Assembly: GCF_002838065.1 (NCBI RefSeq)
Contig: NZ_PIZU01000036.1
Coordinates: 1-49,632 of the forward strand
Origin: Mycobacterium hubeiense
GTDB lineage: Bacteria; Actinomycetota; Actinomycetes; Mycobacteriales; Mycobacteriaceae
Length of the DNA stretch: 49,632 nucleotides
Direction of reading: 5' to 3'
Position 1 is the stretch's first letter, and each line of letters opens with the position of its first letter. Positions 1 to 8,188 of this stretch are shown here, in pieces. Both the position numbers and the translations under genes were made by a program. Below the pieces are notes generated by a model that was not told where the DNA came from, ran no database searches, and saw only the letters and a list, made by a program, of their open reading frames with translations.

Positions 1-33
1 TCTGCCTTGCCGACACCGCGCCCCTGACTACCA

Positions 34-1152
34 ATGAGTCCCAGCCGATTCAGCACCGATGTCTATGCCCGGCGGTTGCAGGCGGCCGCAACGGCCACCG
101 CGCAGGCCGGGCTGGCCGGGTTGGTGATCACACCCGGATACGACCTGCGCTACCTGGTCGGGTCGCGAGCGCAGACCTTCGAACGGCTGACCGCGCTGGT
201 GCTGCCCGCAGAAGGTGATCCGGCCATCGTCGTGCCACGGCTGGAGTTGGCGTCGCTGAAAGAGTCGGCGATCACCGAACTGGGTGTGGCCGTGCGGGAT
301 TGGGTGGACGGTGACGACCCGTACCGGTTGGTGGCCGCTGCGCTGGGCGGCGGGGTGAACAAGACCGCGGTGACCGACTCCATGCCCGCGTTGCACCTGC
401 TGCCCTTGGCCGATGTGCTCGGGGCGGTCCCGGTGCTGGCCACCGACGTGCTGCGGCGGCTGCGCATGATCAAGGACGCCGCCGAGATCGACGCTTTGCG
501 CAAGGCGGGCGAGGCGATCGACCGGGTGCATCAGCGGGTGCCGGAGTTCCTGGTGCCGGGTCGCACCGAGGCCGATGTCGCCGCCGACATCGCCGAAGCA
601 ATTGTCGCCGAAGGGCATTCGGAGGTCGCGTTCATCATCGTCGGCTCTGGCCCGCACGGCGCCGACCCGCATCATGAGTGCTCCGACCGCGAGCTGCGCG
701 CCGGCGACATCGTCGTGGTGGACATCGGCGGGGCCTATGAGCCTGGCTACCACTCCGATTCGACGCGCACGTACAGCATCGGCGAGCCGGACCTACAGGT
801 GGCGCACCGCTACTCGGTGCTGCAGCGGGCGCAACGGGCCGCGGTCGAGGCGGTGCGCCCGGGCGTCACAGCCGCGCAGGTGGACGCCGCCGCGCGCGAC
901 GTGCTGGCCGCCGAGGGGCTGGCCGACGCGTTCGTGCATCGCACCGGACACGGCATCGGGCTGTCGGTGCACGAGGAGCCCTACATCGTCGCGGGCAACG
1001 ATCTGCCGCTCGAGGAAGGGATGGCGTTCAGCATCGAGCCGGGGATCTACTTTCCGGGTCGGTGGGGTGCCCGCATCGAGGACATCGTCATCGTGACCGC
1101 CGACGGCGCATTGCCCGTCAACAACCGCCCGCACGAGCTGATGGTGGTCTAA
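34..1152 (+). CDS. pepE: M24-family Xaa-Pro dipeptidase (PepE-like)
   Basis: A 372-aa cytoplasmic metallopeptidase of the creatinase/prolidase fold, expected to cleave Xaa-Pro dipeptides or N-terminal Xaa-Pro bonds with two divalent metals. The five M24 metal ligands are all present: Asp230 in VVDIGG, Asp242 in HSDSTRTY, His306 in HRTGHGIGL, Glu335 in FSIEPGIY and Glu349 in ARIEDIV. The N-terminal half (about 1-140) is the creatinase-type non-catalytic domain. Length and wording match M. tuberculosis PepE (Rv2089c, about 375 aa). An in-frame TGA at 25-27 just before the ATG may be the end of an upstream gene cut by the window edge. The 3' end overlaps the convergent F420 reductase gene by 4 bp. 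Substrate is inferred from family. Confidence 0.9.
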   Translation: MSPSRFSTDVYARRLQAAATATAQAGLAGLVITPGYDLRYLVGSRAQTFERLTALVLPAEGDPAIVVPRLELASLKESAITELGVAVRDWVDGDDPYRLVAAALGGGVNKTAVTDSMPALHLLPLADVLGAVPVLATDVLRRLRMIKDAAEIDALRKAGEAIDRVHQRVPEFLVPGRTEADVAADIAEAIVAEGHSEVAFIIVGSGPHGADPHHECSDRELRAGDIVVVDIGGAYEPGYHSDSTRTYSIGEPDLQVAHRYSVLQRAQRAAVEAVRPGVTAAQVDAAARDVLAAEGLADAFVHRTGHGIGLSVHEEPYIVAGNDLPLEEGMAFSIEPGIYFPGRWGARIEDIVIVTADGALPVNNRPHELMVV

Positions 1153-1562
1153 TCCTCGCCGCGGTCCAGCAGATCCGACGACCCGAGCACCCGCTCGACG
1201 CGCACCTCGATCACCACGCGGCGGGGATTCACCCGCGGCGTGCGGTAGCGCTGGGCGTAGCGCAGCTCGGCGTCACGGACCGCGTCGGCATCGGTGTCCA
1301 CCGTCGCCTTGCCTTCCAGCGACAACCAGCGCGCGCCGTCGACCTGGCTCAGCACCGCGATCCCGCGTTCCTGCGCGTTCACCGCCTTCTGCGAACCCCC
1401 GGTGGTGATCACCCGCGCGATGTGGGTCTTCGGATCGAACGTGAATCCGACGGCCACCACATGCGGAGAGCCGTCGCCGCGCAGGGTGGTGAGCATGGCC
1501 AGATGCCGCTCGGTCAGAAACGCCAACGCATCGTTGGTGAGCCGGGTGGTTGCCTTCGCCAT
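1149..1562 (-). CDS. F420-dependent FDOR-B reductase, Rv2074-like (biliverdin reductase)
   Basis: A 137-aa split-barrel flavin/deazaflavin oxidoreductase of the PPOX-like FDOR-B group. It is almost word for word like M. tuberculosis Rv2074, which was characterised as an F420H2-dependent biliverdin reductase. Conserved stretches include HLAMLTTLRGDGSPH near residues 20-34, the TGGSQKAVN cofactor-binding region near 54-62 and RYRTPRVNPRRVV near 105-117. ATG start at 1562. It is convergent with pepE and points away from the SDR gene at 1598 (35-bp divergent gap), so the two may share a promoter region. No membrane segment. The biliverdin role is transferred from the orthologue. Confidence 0.88.
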   Translation of the reverse strand: MAKATTRLTNDALAFLTERHLAMLTTLRGDGSPHVVAVGFTFDPKTHIARVITTGGSQKAVNAQERGIAVLSQVDGARWLSLEGKATVDTDADAVRDAELRYAQRYRTPRVNPRRVVIEVRVERVLGSSDLLDRGED

Positions 1563-1597
1563 CAGTGCACACGGTAGCGCAGTGAATAATCGCAGCC

Positions 1598-2347
1598 GTG
1601 AAGGACACGGACGGCGGGCTCGTCGTGATTTTCGGCGGCCGCAGCGAAATCGGCACCGAGCTCGCCACGCGCCTGGCTCCCGGTGCGACGGTGCTGCTCG
1701 CGGCCCGCGGCGCCGATCGGCTCGACGAGCAGGTCGCCGCAGTCCGCGCGGCCGGGGCCGCCGCCGTGCATACCTATGAGTTCGACGCCGACGACCTCGC
1801 CTCGCACGGCCCGCTGGTCGAGTCGATCGTCGCCGAGCACGGGCCGATCAGCACCGCGGTGCTGGCGTTCGGCATCCTCGGCGATCAGGCCCGCGCCGAA
1901 ACCGATCCGGCCCACGCCGTGGCGATCGTGCACACCGACTACGTCGCGCAGGTCAGCCTGCTGACCGTGCTGGCGTCCACCATGCGCACGGCCGGCCGCG
2001 GCGCGATCGTGGTCTTCTCGTCGATCGCGGGGGCGCGGGTCCGTCGCGCCAACTACGTGTACGGCTCGGCCAAGGCCGGGCTGGACGGCTTCGCCAGCGG
2101 GCTGGCCGACGCGCTGCACGGCTCGGGTGTGCGGCTGCTCATCGTGCGACCCGGATTCGTCATCGGCCGGATGACGCAAGGTATGGCGCCTGCGCCCATG
2201 TCGATCACGCCGGCGCGGGTGGCCGAGGCCACGGCTCGGGCGCTGGCTCGCCAGCGACGCAGCGTGTGGGTGCCGCGGCGGCTGGGGGCGGTCGCGTTCG
2301 CGGCACGGTTGATGCCACAGTTCGTCTGGCGCAGGATGCCGCGATGA
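1598..2347 (+). CDS. Short-chain dehydrogenase/reductase (Rv2073c-like)
   Basis: A 249-aa classical SDR. The N-terminal nucleotide-binding motif is GGRSEIG (residues about 10-16), slightly off the usual TGxxxGxG, and the active-site YxxxK appears as YGSAKAG near residue 155, after FSSIAG. It corresponds to Rv2073c, which lies next to cobL in M. tuberculosis. A family with YGSAK and the C-terminal FVIGRMTQGM region resembles the DprE2-type SDR group, but I would not assign that substrate. Its TGA overlaps the cobL ATG (ATGA at 2344-2347), so it is the first gene of a translationally coupled SDR-cobL-cobM-cobK run. No evidence that it acts in corrin synthesis beyond position. Confidence 0.85.
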   Translation: MKDTDGGLVVIFGGRSEIGTELATRLAPGATVLLAARGADRLDEQVAAVRAAGAAAVHTYEFDADDLASHGPLVESIVAEHGPISTAVLAFGILGDQARAETDPAHAVAIVHTDYVAQVSLLTVLASTMRTAGRGAIVVFSSIAGARVRRANYVYGSAKAGLDGFASGLADALHGSGVRLLIVRPGFVIGRMTQGMAPAPMSITPARVAEATARALARQRRSVWVPRRLGAVAFAARLMPQFVWRRMPR

Positions 2348-3531
2348 GCCCGCGCATCGTGGTGGTCGGGATCGGGGCCGACGGCATGGCGGGGCTGGCG
2401 CAGACGTCGCGAGACGAACTCGTCTCTGCCACAACCGTTTACGGATCGAAGCGCCAACTCGACCTGCTCGACGACACCGTCACCGCGCAGCGTGTCGAGT
2501 TCCCGTCACCGATGCTGCCCGACCTCGAGATCGCGCTGCGTCAGGCGACCGGCACCGTGCACGTCGTCGCGTCGGGCGATCCGATGATGCACGGCATCGG
2601 CGCCACGTTGGTGCGGCTGTTCGGTGCCGCCGCCGTGACGGTGCTGCCGCACGTGTCGTGTGTGACGCTGGCGTGCGCGCGGCTGGGGTGGTCCGTGCCG
2701 GACACCGAGGTGATCAGCGTGGTGACCCGCGCCCCGCATCTCGCCGTACGCCGCGGTGGTCGAGCAATCGTGTTGTCCCGCAATAGTTCTACCCCTGCTG
2801 AGCTGGCGCGGCTGCTGCTCGAGACCGACCGCGGCGACTCCCGGCTCAGCGTGCTCGAACAGCTGGGCGGGCCTCGTGAGCGCCGCCGCGACGGCATCGC
2901 CAGAGACTGGGCGGCCAACCCGCCCGACGACGTCGACGCCCTCAACGTCATCGCGGTCGAGTACCTGCCGGACGACCGGATGCTGCAGACGCTGCCCGAC
3001 GACGCACTGGCCCACGACGGGCAGCTCACCAAACAGCCGATGCGCGCGGTCACGTTGGCGGCGTTGGCGCCCCGGCCCGGTGCGCTGCTGTGGGACGTCG
3101 GGGCCGGCTCGGGCAGCATCGCGGTCGAATGGTGCCGCAGCGGGTCAGGCTGTGCCGCGGTCGCTTTCGAACGTGACGAGCAGCGCCGCGCCAGGATCGC
3201 GGCCAACGCAAGGGCTTTCGGTGTGGACATCGACGTGCGCGGATCGGCGCCGGAGTGCTTCGACGGGGCTTCTGTCCCTGATGTGGTTTTCATCGGGGGC
3301 GGTGTGACTCAGCCCGACCTCGTCGAGCGATGCTTCGAGCGGTTACCCGCCGGTGGCCGCCTGGTCGCCAATGCCGTCACCGCAGAATCGGAAATGGTGT
3401 TGATGCAGTGGAATACGCGGATCACCGGTGAACTGCGGCGCTACCAGCACTACCGCGGCGAACCTTTGGGCGGGTTCACCGGTTGGCGACCGGCGATGCC
3501 GGTCACGCAATGGATCGTGGTCAAGCCGTGA
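2344..3531 (+). CDS. cobL: Precorrin-6Y C5,15-methyltransferase (decarboxylating) CobL
   Basis: A 395-aa fusion of the CbiE and CbiT functions. It methylates precorrin-6Y at C5 and C15 and decarboxylates the acetate side chain to give precorrin-8X in the aerobic cobalamin pathway. Residues 1 to about 200 form a CobL/CbiE SAM-binding domain beginning IVVVGIGADG, with VVASGDPMMHG near residue 75. Residues about 215-395 form the CbiT-like Rossmann methyltransferase, with the SAM loop DVGAGSGSIAVEW near 250. The frame is open upstream to 2266, but the ATG at 2344 is chosen: it overlaps the preceding stop as ATGA and starts directly at the conserved MSPRIVVVG. It is followed by cobM with a GTGA overlap. 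Confidence 0.94.
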   Translation: MSPRIVVVGIGADGMAGLAQTSRDELVSATTVYGSKRQLDLLDDTVTAQRVEFPSPMLPDLEIALRQATGTVHVVASGDPMMHGIGATLVRLFGAAAVTVLPHVSCVTLACARLGWSVPDTEVISVVTRAPHLAVRRGGRAIVLSRNSSTPAELARLLLETDRGDSRLSVLEQLGGPRERRRDGIARDWAANPPDDVDALNVIAVEYLPDDRMLQTLPDDALAHDGQLTKQPMRAVTLAALAPRPGALLWDVGAGSGSIAVEWCRSGSGCAAVAFERDEQRRARIAANARAFGVDIDVRGSAPECFDGASVPDVVFIGGGVTQPDLVERCFERLPAGGRLVANAVTAESEMVLMQWNTRITGELRRYQHYRGEPLGGFTGWRPAMPVTQWIVVKP

Positions 3532-4283
3532 CCGTCTACTTCATCGGTGCCGGCCCGGGCGCCGCCGATCTGATCACCGTGCGCGGGCAGCGGTTGCTGA
3601 GCCGTTGCCCGGTCTGCCTGTATGCCGGCTCGATCATGCCCGACGATCTGCTGGCGCTGTGCCCGCCGGATGCCCGCGTCGTCGACACCGGACCGCTGAC
3701 GCTGGACCAGATCGTCACCGAAATCGCAGATGCCCACGCCGCCGGCCTGGATGTGGCCCGGCTGCACTCCGGTGACCCGTCGCTCTACAGTGCGCTGGCC
3801 GAACAGTGCCGCCGTCTGGACGTCCTCGGCATCGACTACGACATCGTGCCGGGGGTACCGGCATTCGCGGCCGCCGCCGCGGCGCTCGGGCGGGAACTGA
3901 CCGTTCCCGGTGTCGCGCAGACCGTCACGCTGACCCGGGTGGCGACGCTGTCGACCGCGATGCCACCCGGCGAGGAACTGGAGAAGTTGGCCGCGCCGGG
4001 GGCCACGCTGGTGCTGCATCTGGCCGCGGCGCAGGTCGACGCGATCGTGCCGCAGCTGCTCTCCGGCGGGTATCGGCCCGAAACGCCCTGCGCCGTGGTC
4101 GCATTCGCCAGCTGGCCGCAACAACAGGTGCTGCGCTGCACGCTCACCGACCTGGCGGAAGAGATGGGTGCCGCCGATATCACCCGCACCGCCGTCATCG
4201 TCGTCGGCGAGGTGCTCGCCGCGGAAGGCTTTTCGGACAGCTACCTGTATTCATCGGGGCGACGCCGCGGAAGCCGGCACTGA
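3528..4283 (+). CDS. cobM: Precorrin-4 C11-methyltransferase CobM
   Basis: A 251-aa SAM-dependent tetrapyrrole methylase that converts precorrin-4 to precorrin-5. The N-terminus reads VTVYFIGAGPGAADL, the family's GxGPG signature, followed by YAGSIMPDDLL, LHSGDPSLYSAL near residue 87 and VPGVPAFAAAAAALGREL near 107. An open frame exists upstream to 3483, but the GTG at 3528 overlaps the cobL stop (GTGA) and matches the start of the M. tuberculosis protein (Rv2071c, about the same length). The stop overlaps the cobK ATG by one base (TGATG). Translational coupling with cobL and cobK is therefore likely. Confidence 0.95.
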   Translation: MTVYFIGAGPGAADLITVRGQRLLSRCPVCLYAGSIMPDDLLALCPPDARVVDTGPLTLDQIVTEIADAHAAGLDVARLHSGDPSLYSALAEQCRRLDVLGIDYDIVPGVPAFAAAAAALGRELTVPGVAQTVTLTRVATLSTAMPPGEELEKLAAPGATLVLHLAAAQVDAIVPQLLSGGYRPETPCAVVAFASWPQQQVLRCTLTDLAEEMGAADITRTAVIVVGEVLAAEGFSDSYLYSSGRRRGSRH

Positions 4284-5029
4284 TGCGCGTCCTGCTGCTC
4301 GGCGGCACCGGCGAGGCGCGCGCCTTGGCGGCGGCACTGCATCCCGAGGTGGATGTGGTCAGTTCGCTGGCCGGGCGGGTACCCGATCCGGCTCTTCCGG
4401 TGGGCGAGGTACGGATCGGCGGATTCGGTGGAGTCGACGGCATGCGGCGATGGTTGCGCGACAACCGCATTGACGCCGTTGTCGATGCCACCCACCCGTT
4501 CGCGGCCACCATCACCACGCATGGAGCGCAGATCTGCGCCGAGCTAGGTCTGCCGCACCTGGTGCTGGCCCGTCCGGCCTGGCCGTCCGGGGACGCGATC
4601 GTGGTGCGTTCGGATGTGGAGGCCGCCGAAACCGTGGCACGCCACGGGTATTCGCGGGTTTTTCTCACCACCGGTCGATCCGGTGTCAGTGTGTTCAAGG
4701 ACGTCGACGCCTGGTTCCTGATACGCGCGGTCACCGAGCCCGACAGCGACGCCCTGCCGCCGCGGCACGAACTTTTGCTGTCGCGGGGGCCCTATCACTA
4801 CGACGGCGAGCTGAACCTGTTGCGCGAGCACAGGATCAACGCGCTGGTCACCAAGAACAGCGGCGGCGAGATGACCCAGCCGAAACTGCAGGCCGCCGCG
4901 ACGCTGGGCGTGCCGGTGGTGATGGTGGACCGCCCGCCCCTGCCGCCCGGTGTGCACACGGTGCACACGGTCGAGGAGGCCGCCGACTGGGTCAGGCGAT
5001 CATGTCCAGGGAGCCCAACTCGCGGATAG
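4283..5029 (+). CDS. cobK: Precorrin-6A reductase CobK
   Basis: A 248-aa NADPH-dependent reductase of precorrin-6A to 6B (CobK/CbiJ family). Visible signatures: MRVLLLGGTGEARALA at the N-terminus, DATHPFAATIT near residue 70, FLTTGRSGV near 128, LSRGPY near 167 and VTKNSGG near 186. The longer upstream frame (to 3806) is a shadow of cobM; the ATG at 4283 overlaps the cobM stop and begins at the conserved motif. Last gene of the rightward cob run. Its 3' end overlaps the convergent phosphotransferase gene by 38 bp, so no terminator lies between them. Confidence 0.94.
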   Translation: MRVLLLGGTGEARALAAALHPEVDVVSSLAGRVPDPALPVGEVRIGGFGGVDGMRRWLRDNRIDAVVDATHPFAATITTHGAQICAELGLPHLVLARPAWPSGDAIVVRSDVEAAETVARHGYSRVFLTTGRSGVSVFKDVDAWFLIRAVTEPDSDALPPRHELLLSRGPYHYDGELNLLREHRINALVTKNSGGEMTQPKLQAAATLGVPVVMVDRPPLPPGVHTVHTVEEAADWVRRSCPGSPTRG

Positions 5030-6041
5030 CCCGGCAGCCTCGGTGAACCATGGTCGCGATCATTTCGTCACCCCGCTCGGTGGACGATGCGAATGCGAAA
5101 CCCAGAGTGGTGAGCAGCGGAGCCTGCAGGACACCAAGGCGGTAGTCGCGCCAACACGTTTCGGCGTCGTAGTCCGCGACGTACGTGGACAGCGCGCGGT
5201 GGTAGTGCCCCACCAGATCCTTCTCGATCGTCGACCGCACTTCCGGGAGCAGGCTGGTGGCGGTGAAGTATGCGAGATCCCGGCCGGCAAGGCCGACCCC
5301 GAGCGTCTGCCAGTCCACCACGGTGATTCGGGTGCGATCCGGATCGAACAGCATGTTGTCGAGCCGATAGTCGCCGTGCATCAGTGCGAACCTGTCCGGT
5401 TCGGCCATCAGCCACGGCGTCACCATCCCCATTGCGGCGGTGAGGGTTTCGCGGTCTTCGACACTGATGGCCTCACCGAGTTTGTCGACGGTGATCTCCG
5501 CTGCCATCCGTGCGACGTCACCAAGCCCCTTCGCCGCGGCTTCGTCACCCGGTTTCGGCATCACGATGCAGGGCAACTGCATCCAGGCCGGATCGCACCA
5601 GCTGGGCCCGTGAAGTCCGGCCAGCGCGTCCACCGCCAGCCGGGCCTCGGCCGGACTGCAGCCCGCGATTTGATCGCCCTGCACCGCGGGCGCCATATCG
5701 GCCAGCAGCAACGCGAAATCGGCGCCGTCGTCGGAGATCTCGCTGTGAAAGCAGCGCGGTACGGGGATGCGCATCCGATCGGCGACAACGGTGTAGAACT
5801 CGACTTCCGAGCGGTATCCGAGTGCCACTCGCTCGCGCACGGCGTCGTCCTGCGCGGGCAGTTTGAGCGCGAATGTGGCAGGCAGGTCTGCTGAATCGTC
5901 CGCGTAGGTCACCGATACGCGATACGTCGCTCCGGTCTGCCCGGTGCCGATCGGTTGCACGGTGACCTCTCGGATGTCGCGATCCAGCACCGACCCCAGC
6001 CACTGCGGCGTCACATCGGCGGGCCGGCGCGGGATACTCAT
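4992..6041 (-). CDS. Phosphotransferase (APH/choline-kinase-like)
   Basis: A 349-aa protein of the aminoglycoside phosphotransferase/ecdysteroid-kinase-like superfamily. Kinase-fold landmarks are the catalytic-loop LMHGDYRLDNMLF near residue 220 and the metal-binding VVDWQT about 20 residues later, with FALKLPAQDD as the lysine-bearing N-lobe strand. The frame is open further upstream, but the ATG at 6041 is chosen because it overlaps the TetR stop (ATGA) and starts MSIPRRPADVTPQWL, typical of actinobacterial members. It is co-transcribed downstream of the TetR gene, whose regulon it probably belongs to. The substrate is unknown; many actinobacterial members lie in lipid or sterol-type loci, and nothing here ties it to cobalamin. 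Confidence 0.85.
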   Translation of the reverse strand: MSIPRRPADVTPQWLGSVLDRDIREVTVQPIGTGQTGATYRVSVTYADDSADLPATFALKLPAQDDAVRERVALGYRSEVEFYTVVADRMRIPVPRCFHSEISDDGADFALLLADMAPAVQGDQIAGCSPAEARLAVDALAGLHGPSWCDPAWMQLPCIVMPKPGDEAAAKGLGDVARMAAEITVDKLGEAISVEDRETLTAAMGMVTPWLMAEPDRFALMHGDYRLDNMLFDPDRTRITVVDWQTLGVGLAGRDLAYFTATSLLPEVRSTIEKDLVGHYHRALSTYVADYDAETCWRDYRLGVLQAPLLTTLGFAFASSTERGDEMIATMVHRGCRAIRELGSLDMIA

Positions 6042-6655
6042 GCCGTCGCCCCGTAGATCGTTCCCATCCACACCGCCTCCGCACCTTCCAGCAGCTGATC
6101 GCGGTCCAGTGGTCCACCGAGGATGAACCGCTCCAGCAGTCGATCGTTGAATTCCAGTAGCAGGCTTGCGAGTACATCCGGATGCGGTCCATCCGGTGCG
6201 CGCCCGCTGGCGCGTTCGGCGGCGATCACAGCCGACACCGCCGGGACGAAGGACTCTCGCGCGTTGTCCCACATGTCTCGCACCGCACTGCTGGCGCCGC
6301 GCGCCTCGAGCATGGCTTGGAACAGGTAGCGATGCTGCTCGCCGGTCCGCAGCACCGCCTCGAGCGTGTCACGGATCCGCTTGCGCGGTGGCTCGCCGGT
6401 GTCGGCCAGAATCTCGTTGGCCGCGAACACCGCGTCGTGCATGGGTTCGAGCAGGGCGGCCACCGCGGCGGCCTTGTTCTCGAAATAGAAGTAGAAGGCC
6501 GACCGTCCGACGCCGGCCTGTCGCGCCACCTCGGCGATGTTCAGCGCGTCGAATCCCGTATTCCTCAGATGCTCGTTGAGCGCCTCGAGGATGGCGGTGC
6601 GGCGCTGGTCGCTGCGCTGGGGTTGGCGACGGTCGGTGGGGGATCGAACCGGCAT
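6038..6655 (-). CDS. TetR-family transcriptional regulator
   Basis: A 205-aa repressor. The N-terminal helix-turn-helix reads ALNIAEVARQAGVGRSAFYFYFENKAA, classical TetR with YFYFxNK, and a variable ligand domain follows. A TTG at 6697 would add 14 residues, but the ATG at 6655 (MPVRSPTDRR) is preferred: the longer version would start inside a perfect 12-bp palindrome that looks like the operator. The stop overlaps the phosphotransferase start (ATGA), giving a two-gene operon that probably autoregulates. It lies head-on behind cobIJ (cobIJ stop at 6722) on the same strand, so read-through from the cob operon is possible. Ligand unknown. Confidence 0.87.
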   Translation of the reverse strand: MPVRSPTDRRQPQRSDQRRTAILEALNEHLRNTGFDALNIAEVARQAGVGRSAFYFYFENKAAAVAALLEPMHDAVFAANEILADTGEPPRKRIRDTLEAVLRTGEQHRYLFQAMLEARGASSAVRDMWDNARESFVPAVSAVIAAERASGRAPDGPHPDVLASLLLEFNDRLLERFILGGPLDRDQLLEGAEAVWMGTIYGATA

Positions 6656-6684
6656 TGCCTGCGCCACGCGACCTCCGCTCGAGC

Positions 6685-6716
6685 TGACAGCTGTCAACGC
6701 TCATCGACAGCAGTCA
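6685..6716 (-). promoter_or_regulatory. Tandem palindromic operators upstream of the TetR gene
   Basis: TGACAGCTGTCA at 6685-6696 is a perfect 12-bp palindrome. CGACAGCAGTCA at 6705-6716 is a second copy with two mismatches, 20 bp away (two helical turns). They sit 30-60 bp upstream of the chosen ATG, in the gap between cobIJ and the TetR gene, which is the expected place for an autoregulatory TetR operator. Binding is inferred. Confidence 0.5.
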
Positions 6717-6721
6717 GAAGG

Positions 6722-8188
6722 CTACCCCGGGTAGCGCCGCGGCGTGAAGACTCGGTCCGTCGAGTCCGCGGAGTACCACTGCGTCTGCGATGACCCGATG
6801 ATGAGCAGGCACCGCATGTCGACCTCGCCGGGTTCCAGGTCGGCCAGCCGCACCACCTTGACCTGTTCACGCGGGCCCGACACGTCACGGCCGATCACCA
6901 CCGGAGTGCCCGGGTCCCGATGCTCGAGCAGCAGATCGCGCATCGCGCCGACCTGCCATGTCCGCGTCTTCGATGCGGGGTTGTAGATCGCCAGCACCAG
7001 ATCGGCCTGTGCCGCGGCGGTCAGCCGTTTCGCGATGACGTCCCACGGCTTGAGCCGGTCGGACAGCGAGATCACCGCGTAGTCGTGGCCGAGCGGCGCG
7101 CCGACCCGGCTGGCGACGGCCTGGGCCGCCGTCATTGCGGGGATCACCCGCACCGCCACGCCGGGCCACTGCTTGGCCTCCTCGAGCACGGCGGTGGCCA
7201 TCGCGAACACGCCGGGGTCGCCCGAGGACACCACCGCGACTGCGCGGCCCTGTTCGGCCAGCGTGCAGGCCAGCCGGGCGCGGGCGGGTTCGTCGGTGTT
7301 GTCGCTGGGATGACGGCGCTGCCCGTCCCGGACGCCGATGCGGTCCAGGTAGGGCCCGTAACCGATCAGGTCGGTGGCCGCGGCCAGCTCGCGGCGGCTC
7401 TGCGGCGTCATCCAGTCGGTGTCGCCCGGCCCCAGCCCCACGACCGCGACGCTGCCGGCGGGCGCTGCGGCGCGCCGGGTGCCGGGGATCATCGCCAGCG
7501 AGAAGTACGGCACCTTCGCGTCGTCGACGTCGCCGGCCGCCAGCACCCGTTGCTGCGGGGTGCTGGCCCGTTCCACATAGAACGCCTCATCCAGCCGACC
7601 GGTCGACGAAAGCGCTTCCCGCACAGCGGGATACGAGCGCCCCAGCTTGAGCACCACGGCGGCGTCGGTGTCGGCGAGCCGGCGCTTGAGCTCGTCGACG
7701 GGCAAGGTTCCCGGCAGGATGGTCAGCACTTCGTCGCCCTGCACCAGCGGGGTGCCGGTGGCCGCCGAGGCCGCGCTCACCGACGTCACACCGGGCACGG
7801 TGACGGCGTTGAAGCGTTCCGTCAGCCGGGTGTGCATATGCATATACGAGCTGTAGAACAGTGGGTCGCCCTCGGCCAGCAGCGCGACGTCGCGACCCGC
7901 CTCGAGGTGGGCGGCGATGCGCTCGGCCGACTCGCGGTAGAAGTCCTCGATGGCGCCTGCGTACCCGCGGGGATGGTCGGTGGTCTCGGTGGTCACCGGA
8001 TACACCAGGTGCTCTTCGATCTGCCCGGGCCGCAAGTACGGTTCGGCGATGCTGCGTGCGATGCTGCGGCCGTGCCGGGCGCTGTGGTAGGCGACCACGT
8101 CGGCCTCGCCGATCACCCGGGCGGCCTTGACGGTGACCAGTTCGGGATCACCGGGCCCGAGCCCGACACCGTAGAGCGTGCCCCTCAT
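6722..8188 (-). CDS. cobIJ: CobI-CobJ fusion: precorrin-2 C20- / precorrin-3B C17-methyltransferase
   Basis: A 488-aa protein with two tetrapyrrole methylase domains in tandem. Residues 1 to about 240 are CobI (precorrin-2 to precorrin-3A), starting MRGTLYGVGLGPGDPELVT with LLAEGDPLFYSSYMHM near 100. Residues about 246-488 are CobJ (methylation at C17 with ring contraction), starting SVAVVGLGPGDTDWMTP with VVSSGDPGVFAMA near 325 and LAIYNPASKTRTWQ near 410. M. tuberculosis has the same fusion (about 508 aa). The ATG at 8188 overlaps the cobH stop (ATGA); the longer frame up to 8449 is a cobH shadow. Third gene of cobG-cobH-cobIJ. Confidence 0.95.
   Translation of the reverse strand: MRGTLYGVGLGPGDPELVTVKAARVIGEADVVAYHSARHGRSIARSIAEPYLRPGQIEEHLVYPVTTETTDHPRGYAGAIEDFYRESAERIAAHLEAGRDVALLAEGDPLFYSSYMHMHTRLTERFNAVTVPGVTSVSAASAATGTPLVQGDEVLTILPGTLPVDELKRRLADTDAAVVLKLGRSYPAVREALSSTGRLDEAFYVERASTPQQRVLAAGDVDDAKVPYFSLAMIPGTRRAAAPAGSVAVVGLGPGDTDWMTPQSRRELAAATDLIGYGPYLDRIGVRDGQRRHPSDNTDEPARARLACTLAEQGRAVAVVSSGDPGVFAMATAVLEEAKQWPGVAVRVIPAMTAAQAVASRVGAPLGHDYAVISLSDRLKPWDVIAKRLTAAAQADLVLAIYNPASKTRTWQVGAMRDLLLEHRDPGTPVVIGRDVSGPREQVKVVRLADLEPGEVDMRCLLIIGSSQTQWYSADSTDRVFTPRRYPG

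Noticed and set aside
28..753. Long minus-strand open frame opposite the M24 peptidase
   Set aside because: Arg/Gly/His-rich translation without family motifs, opposite a gene with a full set of metal ligands. It is the usual high-GC antisense shadow, as are many similar frames opposite cobIJ, cobN, lnt, lipT, the amine oxidase and gntP.
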